From positions 930,001 to 994,000 of the forward strand of contig NZ_CP154859.1 of assembly GCF_039614725.1 (NCBI RefSeq): a stretch of DNA of 64,000 nt. Reading direction: 5' to 3'. The position numbers and the translations under genes were made by a program. The notes under the pieces were generated by a model, which did not search any database, was not told the origin of the DNA, and saw only the letters and a list, made by a program, of their open reading frames with translations. Every line of letters starts with the position of its first letter. Positions within the stretch are counted from its first letter, which is position 1. Below are positions 34,546-42,441 of this stretch, piece after piece. Origin of the DNA: Thauera sp. JM12B12. Its GTDB lineage: Bacteria > Pseudomonadota > Gammaproteobacteria > Burkholderiales > Rhodocyclaceae.

Positions 34546-34587
34546 AAGAATGATTCGTATTAAACCATGGAAGCGCCGCCGGGACAA
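34546..34587 (-). promoter_or_regulatory. hemP promoter with overlapping Fur-box candidate
   Basis: On the minus strand -35 TTGTCC (34582-34587), a 17-nt spacer and -10 TTTAAT (34559-34564) predict a start near 34552. The plus-strand AAGAATGATTCGTATT (34546-34561) resembles a Fur operator and overlaps the -10 and start site, the usual geometry for repression. Confidence 0.7.
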
Positions 34588-34615
34588 TCGTTCGTGCCTC
34601 GCTTTCGCCCGAAGT

Positions 34616-34631
34616 CACGCTGGCCAGCGTG
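34616..34631. repeat. Perfect 16-bp palindrome CACGCTGGCCAGCGTG
   Basis: This fully self-complementary 16-mer lies 9 bp beyond the stop codon of the small binding-like protein gene and upstream of the hemP promoter. It could be a terminator stem without a loop or a dimeric regulator site. Confidence 0.4.
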
Positions 34632-34640
34632 CGGAGGGCG

Positions 34641-35099
34641 TCAGTCGAGGGTGAGCAGGATGAGCAGTTCGGGGGTTTGTGCCGCCGTCAGCGGCAGGTA
34701 GGCGATTGCGCCCGGAGTGGCGAGGACGAGGCGAAGGGCATCGTCGGTGCTTGCCGCCTCGCGCGGCGGCTGCGAGCGCCCGGTGAACACCAGGCGGGAC
34801 CAGTAGGCGCGGATCTGGCTTGGATTCTTGCCGGTGAGCTGCAGGTAGAAGCGGTCGCGCTCGGCGCCCGCCGGCAGGTCTACGATGGTGACGGCACGCC
34901 CGTCGGCAAGCGTGGTGCGCCTGCCGAGGAACAGCTGTTCGGCGGTCTCGCGGTCGAGCGCGGTGACGCCGCCCTGGCGGGCTGTGACGACCGCGAGCGG
35001 TTCGGCAAGCGCTGGCGCTGCCCAGCACAGGGCAAGCGCAGCGAGCGCGAGCAGCGCGGTGAGCGTGCGCAGGCGGAGGGGCAGGTCAGAACACCACAT
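34641..35099 (-). CDS. Small periplasmic phosphate-binding-like protein
   Basis: This 152-residue exported protein has a signal peptide at residues 1-32 (LTALLALAALALCWAAPALA). The mature part resembles one lobe of PstS-type binding proteins: VTARQGGVTALDRETAEQLFLGRR, an FYLQLTGKNPSQIRAYWSRLVFTGR segment and TPGAIAYLP. It is far too short for a two-lobe transport receptor, so a ligand-sensing role is more likely than uptake. It overlaps the porin gene end by 14 nt and is last in a GGDEF/EAL-porin-binding protein set, suggesting it signals to or through those proteins. The ligand is unknown. Confidence 0.65.
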   Translation of the reverse strand: MWCSDLPLRLRTLTALLALAALALCWAAPALAEPLAVVTARQGGVTALDRETAEQLFLGRRTTLADGRAVTIVDLPAGAERDRFYLQLTGKNPSQIRAYWSRLVFTGRSQPPREAASTDDALRLVLATPGAIAYLPLTAAQTPELLILLTLD

Positions 35100-36285
35100 C
35101 GACCGAGATGCTCATCAGGTTGATCGACTGTCGGTCGAGGCCGGGTGCGAAGGGGTTGTCGCGGGCGATGAAGGTGCCGTGTGCGTCGCGATCCGTCTTC
35201 ACGTGGGTGAACTCGGCCTTGAGCGCCGCGTTGTGGAGGAAGTCCCAGCGCACCCCGGTGGTCACGCTGCGCTGGGCCTGGTTGCGCGAGCGATTGAACG
35301 GTGCGAGCACCGCTGCGTACGCGCCCGCCTCGGCGGGGTCGACCAGCGGATCGTCCTGCCACTGCCGTGCCAGGCTGAGATAAGGGGTGAGGGTCCCGAC
35401 GCGCCGGCCCACCGCGAGGTAAGCGCCGGTCGCGCTGTTGGTGAACGCCGACGCGGTGGTGCGGGCGAGCTCCGCGCTGACCAGCCAGCGTCCGTCGTCC
35501 CATTGCAGGCCGAGCGAGCTGAAGCTGGCGTCGGCGCCGCTGCCGCTCAGGCGCTCCTGGAGCGCGGCGGGCAGGCCCACGCGATCGATGAACGCGAGGT
35601 AACCCGCAGAGCTGCGCCTGACCGCCAGATCGGCCTTGGCGTGTCCGGCGCTCAGACTGAGGCGGCCGGCCTCGATCGTCACCCGCACACCCATGAGGTC
35701 GTCCAGCCTTGCCCGCCCGCCGCCGATCACCGGCACCCGACTGCGACCGACGTACGGGTGGACTTCGATGAAGGTCTCGCCGATCCGGCTGCGGTGCAGC
35801 AGATCGACGCCGTCGAGGTCGGCAAACGGATTGAGTCCATACACCTCGGTCGGGGGGCGCACCCAAGTCTGGTTGTAGTTGATGTCGGCGGTGTCCGACA
35901 GCATGAAGAAGGGGCTGCGCAGGCGGCCGGCGCGCACGGTGAGCTCGGGCGTCAGGGCGTGACTGAGGAAAGCGAGGGTGGCGCGCGGGCGATAGTCGCC
36001 GCGCTGGGTCTCGCGGGTCATGAGCTGCACGACGGCGTTGTTGCGTTCGCCCAGGCGCAGCCCCGCCTGCACGCCGAGCACCGAGTCGGGGCCGGGGTCG
36101 ACCCTGTATCCGCCCGGTTCGTCGATGCCGACGCGGGCGAACCGCAGCGTGTCCGAGTTCGTGTAGACCGCGCCCAGCGTCGCGAAACCCGAGAACTGCC
36201 AGGCGAGAGGTGCATCCGGTGCGGCCTGCGACGACAGGCTCGCGCCGGCCGCCAGGGCGAGCGCGGCGGCGTGGCGCAACTTCAT
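35086..36285 (-). CDS. Outer-membrane porin-like beta-barrel protein
   Basis: The product is 399 residues with a signal peptide at 1-21 (AAALALAAGASLSSQA). The mature sequence alternates short amphipathic strands throughout (FSGFATLGAVYTNSD, LGVQAGLRLGERNNAVVQLM, VTTGVRWDFLHNAALKAEFTHV) and ends with the aromatic VDVVF, typical of outer-membrane barrels. Channel specificity is not evident. GGAGGAT lies 7 nt before the ATG at 36285, which overlaps the upstream GGDEF/EAL gene stop by ATGA. Co-expression with a c-di-GMP protein and a small binding protein is the notable context. Confidence 0.75.
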   Translation of the reverse strand: MKLRHAAALALAAGASLSSQAAPDAPLAWQFSGFATLGAVYTNSDTLRFARVGIDEPGGYRVDPGPDSVLGVQAGLRLGERNNAVVQLMTRETQRGDYRPRATLAFLSHALTPELTVRAGRLRSPFFMLSDTADINYNQTWVRPPTEVYGLNPFADLDGVDLLHRSRIGETFIEVHPYVGRSRVPVIGGGRARLDDLMGVRVTIEAGRLSLSAGHAKADLAVRRSSAGYLAFIDRVGLPAALQERLSGSGADASFSSLGLQWDDGRWLVSAELARTTASAFTNSATGAYLAVGRRVGTLTPYLSLARQWQDDPLVDPAEAGAYAAVLAPFNRSRNQAQRSVTTGVRWDFLHNAALKAEFTHVKTDRDAHGTFIARDNPFAPGLDRQSINLMSISVDVVF

Positions 36286-38726
36286 GACTGCGATCCTCCG
36301 AAATTCTTCTGCAGACGGGCGAGGGTCTGGCAGCGATCGACCGGGCGCGAGAACAGGTAGCCCTGGCCGTAATCGCACCCCATCTCGCGCAGGATCTGCA
36401 GCTGTGCCTCGTCCTCGATGCATTCGGCGACCACGGTCATGCCGAGGTCGTGGGCGAGTTCGATGCTGTGGCGCACGATCGCGCGCAGGCGCTCGTCATG
36501 CGTGATGGAGCGCACGAAGGAGCCGTCCAGCTTCACCTGGTTGCAGGGCATCGTGTGCAGATAGCTGAGCGTCGAGTAACCGGTGCCGAAGTCGTCGATC
36601 AGCACGTCGATGCCGGCGGCGCGCAGCGCGTGCAGGGTGTGGATGGCCGGGCCGTCGTGGCGGGCGAGCACGCTCTCGGTGACCTCGAAGCGGATCGCGG
36701 CGCGGTCGAGCCCGCTGGCGTCGATGACGCGAAGCAGCTCGTCGGCGAGCTCGGCGCGCGCGAGCTGGCGTGCGGACAGATTGACGCTGACCCGCAGCGG
36801 CGCGTGCGGCGCCAGCCTGCATTGCCAGTCGCGCAGGTCGGCGCAGACTTCGGCAAGGACGTTGAGGCCGATGTCGTGGATCAGGTCCAGGGTCTCGGCG
36901 AGCGGTATGAACTCGGACGGCGGAAGCAGGCCGAGCGACGGGTGCGGCCAGCGCACCAGGGCCTCGAAACTGGTCGGCAGCAGACTGTCGAGGGCGACGA
37001 TCGGCTGGTAGAACACGGTGAGTCCGCCGTGCTTGAGGGCGGCCCGCAACTCCGCCTCGATCTGCAGCGCGCGCACGGCCTGGGCGTGCATCTCGGCATG
37101 GAAGAACTCGATCGTCGCAGTCTCGCTGCGGCGCGCCTTGTGCAGTGCGTTGTCGGCGTCGCGCAACAGGGACTCGGCGTCCTCGCGCTCGCTGTCGCTC
37201 AGGGCCACGCCCACGCGGCAGCGCGGGTGCAGCACCTGCTCGGTGGTGCTGGGGGCGAACGCGGGCAGGGCGACGAGGTGCTCGCAGATGCGCAGCGCCT
37301 CGATCGAGCTGTCTACGCCGTTGAGCAGCACCGCGAACTGGTCGCCGCCAACGCGCGCGCAGACGTCGCCCTGGCGCATGAAGGAGGAGAGGTGGGCGGC
37401 GACCCGGCGCAGCAGCTCGTCGCCGACCGCGTGGCCGTAGCTGTCGTTGACCAGGCTGAAACGCTCGAGGTTGATCGCCAGCACCGCGAGCTGGCGGATG
37501 TCGCCGCGCCGGCGCTGCGCGAGCGCCCGGTCGGCGTGCTCGATGAACATCGCGCGGTTGGGCAGGCCGGTCAGGCCGTCGTGCAGGGCGTCGTGCACCA
37601 GCTGCTGCTCGGCGCGCTTGCGCAGGTTGATGTCGCCGAGCGAGCCCGCCATGCGGAAGGCGGTCATGTCCTCATCGCGACTGGCGACACCGCGCATCAA
37701 GACCCAGTGGAACTCGCCGTCGGGCAGGCGGACGCGGAACTCCATCATGAACTGCGTGCTGTCACCCTTGAGGTGGCTGATCATGCGCTGGCGGTAGGCA
37801 TCCACCTCGTGCTGGTGGATGAAGTCGAGGAAGGCTTCGGGAGCGCTTGGCATCTCGGTGACGCCGAGGATCTGGCAGAAGCGTTCCGAGTAGTAGACCG
37901 AGCCCGCGCGCAGGTCCCAGTCCCAGAGACCGTCGTTGGCGCCGCGCAGGGCCATTGCATGGCGCTCCTCGCTCGCTCGCAGGCGCTCTGCCGTGTGCTG
38001 CAGCTCGGCCACGCGCTGCTGCAGGGTGGCGGCCATGATGTTGAAGTGGCGTGCGATCACCGCGAGTTCGTCCTCGCCGTGAGACTTCACGCGGTGGTCG
38101 AGGCGGCCGTCGGCGATCGCCTTGCTGCCTTCGAGCAGCCGGCGAAGGTTGCGGGTCAGGAAGTAGCCGATCGTCGACAGCAGGAAGAAGGTGAGCGCGA
38201 TCTCGGCGATCGCGATCGCGAGGCCCTGCTCCATGATCGCCCGGCGCGCGGCGGCGAGCACGGAGACCGAGACGCCGAACTGCAGCACGCCGACCTCGTT
38301 CTTCGCAAGCAGGAGCGGTCGGCGCACATGCACGACTTCGCCGGTGTTCACCAGGCCGGCAAGGAAGCTCTGGCGCTGCTCGCTCGGTTCGGGCAGCTGC
38401 GTCATGAGCGGCTGCCCGGCCGCCACCAGGGGCTTGCCGCCGGGGTCGGCGATGCGCACGTACACCAGCCCCTCGTCGGCGTCCGCGAGGAGTTCGCCGA
38501 GGACGTCCTGGAGCACGTCGAGGCGCTGCTGCTCGCCGTAGGCCGTGGCCATGGCATGGAGCATGCTCGCGTTCTGCGTGATGGTGGTGTCCAGGCTCGC
38601 CGACACGGCGTTGTTCATCAGCCGCATGCTGTTGGCCAGCAGCAGGCTGAGCAGCACGACCTGCACCACCGTGCTGGCCATCAGCAGGCGGACGCGAATC
38701 GAGGCGTGGCGGAAGGGCAGCAGCAT
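36282..38726 (-). CDS. Membrane HAMP-PAS-GGDEF-EAL protein, probable c-di-GMP phosphodiesterase
   Basis: The product is 814 residues. TM1 (VRLLMASTVVQVVLLSLLLANS) and TM2 (AIAIAEIALTFFLLSTIGYFL) bracket a periplasmic sensor of about 150 residues. HAMP (IADGRLDHRVKSHGEDELAV), a coiled coil and PAS (GANDGLWDWDLRAGSVYYS) follow. The GGDEF domain reads GGDQF, with the acidic third residue replaced, so cyclase activity is doubtful. The EAL domain is complete: FEALVRW, NLSARQL, DDFGTGYSTLSYL, VKLDGSFV, QGYLFSRP. Net hydrolysis of c-di-GMP is therefore likely. The ATG at 38726 is 23 nt after the malonyl-CoA decarboxylase stop; the longer frame overlaps that gene. Confidence 0.88.
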   Translation of the reverse strand: MLLPFRHASIRVRLLMASTVVQVVLLSLLLANSMRLMNNAVSASLDTTITQNASMLHAMATAYGEQQRLDVLQDVLGELLADADEGLVYVRIADPGGKPLVAAGQPLMTQLPEPSEQRQSFLAGLVNTGEVVHVRRPLLLAKNEVGVLQFGVSVSVLAAARRAIMEQGLAIAIAEIALTFFLLSTIGYFLTRNLRRLLEGSKAIADGRLDHRVKSHGEDELAVIARHFNIMAATLQQRVAELQHTAERLRASEERHAMALRGANDGLWDWDLRAGSVYYSERFCQILGVTEMPSAPEAFLDFIHQHEVDAYRQRMISHLKGDSTQFMMEFRVRLPDGEFHWVLMRGVASRDEDMTAFRMAGSLGDINLRKRAEQQLVHDALHDGLTGLPNRAMFIEHADRALAQRRRGDIRQLAVLAINLERFSLVNDSYGHAVGDELLRRVAAHLSSFMRQGDVCARVGGDQFAVLLNGVDSSIEALRICEHLVALPAFAPSTTEQVLHPRCRVGVALSDSEREDAESLLRDADNALHKARRSETATIEFFHAEMHAQAVRALQIEAELRAALKHGGLTVFYQPIVALDSLLPTSFEALVRWPHPSLGLLPPSEFIPLAETLDLIHDIGLNVLAEVCADLRDWQCRLAPHAPLRVSVNLSARQLARAELADELLRVIDASGLDRAAIRFEVTESVLARHDGPAIHTLHALRAAGIDVLIDDFGTGYSTLSYLHTMPCNQVKLDGSFVRSITHDERLRAIVRHSIELAHDLGMTVVAECIEDEAQLQILREMGCDYGQGYLFSRPVDRCQTLARLQKNFGGSQS

Positions 38727-38749
38727 CGCAAAGGGTTCCGGCGCGCAGC

Positions 38750-40132
38750 TCAGCGGCGCGCCATCCGGCGCACCGCCGAAGAGGCCGCAATCCGGCCCTC
38801 GCTGGCGAAGCTCTCGAGGTTGGCCTCGATGTCGTCGGGATCGTAGAGGTAGTTGACCATCAGCCCCCACGATTGCCCGAGCCCCTTGTCGGAGCGGTCG
38901 GCCAGCCAGTTCAGGCGCTCGACGCGGGCGCCATTGCCGAGATGAAAGCGCGCGACCGCGTCGACCGGCTTGTCGCCGCGGCGCGCTTCGAGGAGGTAGC
39001 GGGCGGCCAGGCGCAGCAGCGGCTCGCGCAAGGCCTGCTGCAGGTCGTCGTCGCGGCTCCACGCCGTGTCGCCCTCGAGGAGCGTTGCCAGCGCGGGGGC
39101 CTCGACGCCGGTGACGCCGAGTGCAGCGAGCCGCTTCCAGTCGGTCGGCGTGATCGCGTCGGCGAACTCCTCGGGGTTGCGCTGCACCCAGCGCACCAGG
39201 CCCGGGATCGGCGACAGCGTGGCGAAGGTCTTCAGGCGCGGGAAGTCGCGCTTGAGATCGTCGATGACGCGCTTGAGGAGGAAGTTGCCGAAGCTCACGC
39301 CGCGCAGACCCTCCTGGGTCGCGCTGATCGAGTAGAAGATCGCCGTGTTCGCGCGGCCGGCATCGGCGAGCGGGGCCTCGATGTCGAGCAGGCGCTGCAC
39401 GTTGTCCGCAACCTCCTCGAGCAGGGCCACCTGCACGAAGATCAGCGGCTCGAGCGGCATGCGCGGATGGAAGAAGGCGTAACAGCGGCGATCGGAGTCG
39501 AGCCGGTTCTTGAGGTCGTCCCAGGAACGGATCTCATGCACCGCCTCGTAATGGACGAGCTTTTCGAGCAGTGCCGCGGGCGAGGTCCAGGTGATGCGCT
39601 GCACCTCGAGGAAGCCGACGTCGAACCAGGCCGACAGCCGCGTCTCGAGCTCGCGGTCGAGCGGCTTGAGCAGCGCATCCTCGGCGAGGAAGCGCAACAG
39701 GTCGGCGCGCAGGTCGACGAGGAACTTGACGCCCTGCGGGATGGCGTTGAACTGGGTGAGGATGCGCAAGCGGCGCGAGCGCAGGGCGGTCCGCAGGCGC
39801 GCCTCCGCATCCCATTGCGCGGGCGTGCCGATGGCGGCCTGGTAGGCCTCGTGGGCCACCGCCACCGCGCGCGGGTCGGGGCCGAACTCATGCGCGATCA
39901 TGCGCAGGAAGGCGTGGCGGCCGGCGTCGTCGAGACGCAGGTAGGTCTCGGCCAGCCGCGCGGCGCGCTGGCGTGTCGATACCTCGCCGCCACGACCTTC
40001 CGCACATTCCTGGAGCTGGGTGCGGATGCGGTCGAGGTCGTCGGCTTCCGGCGGCTTGCCGAAGTGAGTGGCGCTCGCCACCAGCTCGCGCACCTTGGTC
40101 AGCCCGCGCGATACCAGCCCGGTGCCTGCCAT
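38750..40132 (-). CDS. Malonyl-CoA decarboxylase
   Basis: This 460-residue enzyme converts malonyl-CoA to acetyl-CoA and CO2. It shows the MLYCD family layout: a helical N-terminal domain and a GNAT-like C-terminal catalytic domain with IFYSISATQEGLRGVSFGNFL, FATLSPIPGLVRWV and the signature run FHLGNGARVERLNWLADRSD, then SWGLMVNYLYD. AGGAGGAG immediately upstream supports the ATG at 40132. It may clear malonyl-CoA arising from acid activation or fatty-acid metabolism. The GGDEF/EAL gene follows after 23 nt but is unrelated in function. Confidence 0.93.
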   Translation of the reverse strand: MAGTGLVSRGLTKVRELVASATHFGKPPEADDLDRIRTQLQECAEGRGGEVSTRQRAARLAETYLRLDDAGRHAFLRMIAHEFGPDPRAVAVAHEAYQAAIGTPAQWDAEARLRTALRSRRLRILTQFNAIPQGVKFLVDLRADLLRFLAEDALLKPLDRELETRLSAWFDVGFLEVQRITWTSPAALLEKLVHYEAVHEIRSWDDLKNRLDSDRRCYAFFHPRMPLEPLIFVQVALLEEVADNVQRLLDIEAPLADAGRANTAIFYSISATQEGLRGVSFGNFLLKRVIDDLKRDFPRLKTFATLSPIPGLVRWVQRNPEEFADAITPTDWKRLAALGVTGVEAPALATLLEGDTAWSRDDDLQQALREPLLRLAARYLLEARRGDKPVDAVARFHLGNGARVERLNWLADRSDKGLGQSWGLMVNYLYDPDDIEANLESFASEGRIAASSAVRRMARR

Positions 40133-40332
40133 GTTCTCCTCCTGTCGATGCGGCTTGGATGTATTGCCAGGATCATAGCCCGCTTTGGGCGGCGCTTTGT
40201 GTTACAGCCGGCGGCCCCGGTGTGCGAATTTCACGGATGCATGCGTAAAACTACGTACGGGCTCGCCGCGCTTGCACGCAACGTATCGATATGCCATTTT
40301 GCATGGCGACGACATTGAAGCGGGTGCAAGTG

Positions 40333-40722
40333 ATGAGGGGCGACGAGCGGATGCCGCTGCGGGTGCTGATCGTGGCTCCGGAGCGGCATGGTCAGACGGC
40401 GGTCGAGCGGCAGCTCGAGAAAACGGCGAGGGCAGGTCTCGAGGTGGTCGCGCGCGCCTACGCCGAGACGCACGCGTTGCAGCAGTTCTTCCGCTGCGCC
40501 CCCGATCTGGTGATCCTCGACTGCGACGTGGTGCCGGCCGAGCCCGCCCGGCTGGTCGGGCTCCTGAAGCGCATGGCCCCCGGTAGCCGGATCATCGCCG
40601 TCGTGCCGGCCCTCGATTCGGTGGCCGCATCGGCAGCGCGCGCCCTCGGTGCCGACGCTGTCGGCGTGCTTGCCGATCTGTCCGCCCTGCTCGACGGCGT
40701 CGCAGCGGCGGACGTCATCTAG
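40333..40722 (+). CDS. Stand-alone receiver-like protein, degenerate
   Basis: This protein of about 129 residues has the alternating beta/alpha pattern of a CheY-type receiver (LRVLIVAPERHGQTAVERQLE, DLVILDCDVVPAEPARLVGLLK, SRIIAVVPALDSVAASAARALGADAVG). The first acidic pair is replaced by APE and the conserved Lys near the C-terminus is not evident, although an Asp remains in VILDCD. Phosphorylation may be weak or absent. The start is uncertain: ATGs at 40303, 40333 and 40351 are in frame. No output domain is present. It is divergent from malonyl-CoA decarboxylase. Confidence 0.65.
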   Translation: MRGDERMPLRVLIVAPERHGQTAVERQLEKTARAGLEVVARAYAETHALQQFFRCAPDLVILDCDVVPAEPARLVGLLKRMAPGSRIIAVVPALDSVAASAARALGADAVGVLADLSALLDGVAAADVI

Positions 40723-40737
40723 CCGGGTGCAGGCCGC

Positions 40738-41529
40738 TCAGCGCGCGGCCTGCCGGCTGCCCGCCAGAACCAGCAGCCCGATCGCCACCATGGGTACGCA
40801 CAACCATTGCGCGGTGGATAGTCCGAGCGCAAGCGTGCCGAAGATGCCCGGATCCGGCGTGCGGAAGAACTCCGCGATGAAGCGCAGCACGCCATAGCCG
40901 ATCAGGAATGCCGCCGAAACGGCGCGCAACGGGCGCGGACTGGCGGCGTAGAACCACAGGATCAGGAACAGCAGCAGGCCCTCGCCGGCCGCCTGGTAGA
41001 GCTGGGAGGGATGGCGCGGCGCGGCGTCGACCCAGGGGAAGACCATCGCCCAAGGAAGCTCGGCGTGCACCGGACGGCCCCAGAGTTCGCCGTTGATGAA
41101 GTTGCCGACGCGCCCGGCCGCCAGTCCGGTGGGCACCAGGGGCGCGATGAAGTCGGTCACCTCCCAGAAGCGCTTGCCGTGCCGGCGGCCATACAGCCAC
41201 ATCGCCGCCAGCACGCCGAGGAAGCCGCCATGGAAGCTCATGCCGCCCTTCCACACCGCGAGGATCTCGCCCGGATGCTGCAGGTAGTAGCCGGGCTGGA
41301 AGAACAGCACCTCGCCCAGGCGCCCGCCCACGATCACCCCGATCACGCCGTAGAGCAGGAGGTCGTCGATCATCTGCGCGTTCCAGCCCAGCTCCGGCCT
41401 GCGTCGCGCATGCATGCGGCCGAGTACGACGAACAGCACGAAGGCGACCAGGTACATGAGGCCGTACCAGCGTACCGAGAGCGGGCCAAGGGAAAAGGCG
41501 ATCGGATCGAACTGCGGATGGACGAGCAT
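40738..41529 (-). CDS. lgt: Prolipoprotein diacylglyceryl transferase
   Basis: This 263-residue inner-membrane enzyme adds diacylglycerol from phosphatidylglycerol to the lipobox Cys of prolipoproteins. Seven TM helices are expected. The Lgt signature [14 protein letters not shown] lies near residue 140, with [12 protein letters not shown] and the C-terminal [19 protein letters not shown] also present. Length is typical. It ends 15 nt from the convergent receiver gene and is probably co-transcribed with yceH upstream (66 nt). Confidence 0.96.
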   Translation of the reverse strand: MLVHPQFDPIAFSLGPLSVRWYGLMYLVAFVLFVVLGRMHARRRPELGWNAQMIDDLLLYGVIGVIVGGRLGEVLFFQPGYYLQHPGEILAVWKGGMSFHGGFLGVLAAMWLYGRRHGKRFWEVTDFIAPLVPTGLAAGRVGNFINGELWGRPVHAELPWAMVFPWVDAAPRHPSQLYQAAGEGLLLFLILWFYAASPRPLRAVSAAFLIGYGVLRFIAEFFRTPDPGIFGTLALGLSTAQWLCVPMVAIGLLVLAGSRQAAR

Positions 41530-41595
41530 GGATTCGGGGGCTGTCGGGCAGGGGGCGGAGCGAGCCGTCAGGCTGCGGGCGAGGGTGGGATGTGG

Positions 41596-42276
41596 TCAGT
41601 CGAACTGTCTGCGGAATGCGGCAAACGCCTCCCGTAACGCGTCGAGCTCTTCGCGCAGACGGCGCACCTCGTCCTCGAGTTCGCCGATCCGCCCGCGTCC
41701 GCCGCTGCCAGCGGCGCCGCCGGCCTGGGCCTCGGCCATCTCCTGCACCGCGGCATCGCCGCCGAGCAGATGAACGTGGCGGGTCTCCTTGGTGCCCGGC
41801 GCCCGCGGCAGCGCGGTGACCAGCGGCGGGTACTTCTCGGCCAGGTGCTCGAGTACCGCGTCGACCGCGGCGACGTCGTCGAAGCGGTGCAGGCGCTCGC
41901 AGCGCTGGCGCAGCTCCCCCGCGGTCTGCGCGCCGCGCAGGAGCAGGATGGCGAGCACCGCCTGCTCGGCCGGCGGCAACGAGTGGCGCAGGCGCACCAG
42001 ATGCTCGTACTTGGCCACGCGCGCGCTCGCCTGGTCGCGCTTGGACACCAGGCGGCGCGCGATCAGGCTGTCGACCGCCGCCTGCACCTCGGCCTCGCTC
42101 AGGTTCATCACCGGCTCGCGCGCGGTGAGCTGGTTGCAGCCGGTGGTGATCGCGTTGATCGACAGCGGATAGGCGTCGGGGGTGATGAAGGCTTTCTCGA
42201 TCAGCACACCGAGGACGCGGATCTCGGCCGGGTCGAGGTCGAAGCCGGCCTCTGTCGTGGGGGTCGTGTCCTGCAT
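41596..42276 (-). CDS. yceH: YceH-family (DUF480) protein
   Basis: This 226-residue protein has two winged-helix-like domains: LDPAEIRVLGVLIEKAFITPDAYPLS, NQLTAREPVMNLSEAEV and VAKYEHLVR, then a second half with PAEQAVLAILLLRGAQTAGELRQR. A C-terminal coiled coil follows (IGELEDEVRRLREELDALREAF). Its function is not established. CAGGAG 5 nt before the ATG at 42276 sets the start; a 36-codon upstream extension lacks such a signal. It is divergent from ilvD. Confidence 0.9.
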   Translation of the reverse strand: MQDTTPTTEAGFDLDPAEIRVLGVLIEKAFITPDAYPLSINAITTGCNQLTAREPVMNLSEAEVQAAVDSLIARRLVSKRDQASARVAKYEHLVRLRHSLPPAEQAVLAILLLRGAQTAGELRQRCERLHRFDDVAAVDAVLEHLAEKYPPLVTALPRAPGTKETRHVHLLGGDAAVQEMAEAQAGGAAGSGGRGRIGELEDEVRRLREELDALREAFAAFRRQFD

Positions 42277-42400
42277 GGGGGCTCCTGACGGTGACGAGCC
42301 CCGGATGATACGCCAGCCGCTTCGCCCCACCCACAGCGCCGGGCCGCGCGCCCCGGAGCGACCCCATATGCGGACGTTACGCATGCTGCCCGACGCGCGT

Positions 42401-42406
42401 TAGAAT
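42401..42406 (+). promoter_or_regulatory. Probable -10 element of ilvD (TAGAAT)
   Basis: TAGAAT lies 35 nt before the ilvD ATG in the divergent gap with yceH. The -35 is not convincing (TTACGC at 42377, 18-nt spacing). Confidence 0.4.
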
Positions 42407-42441
42407 CCAGTCCCCCACCCGAGATCTCCCGGAGCACCGCC

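Noticed and set aside
38727..39062. N-terminal extension of the GGDEF/EAL protein into the malonyl-CoA decarboxylase gene
   Set aside because: The extension is Arg/Pro-rich shadow of the decarboxylase; the ATG at 38726 begins just before TM1.
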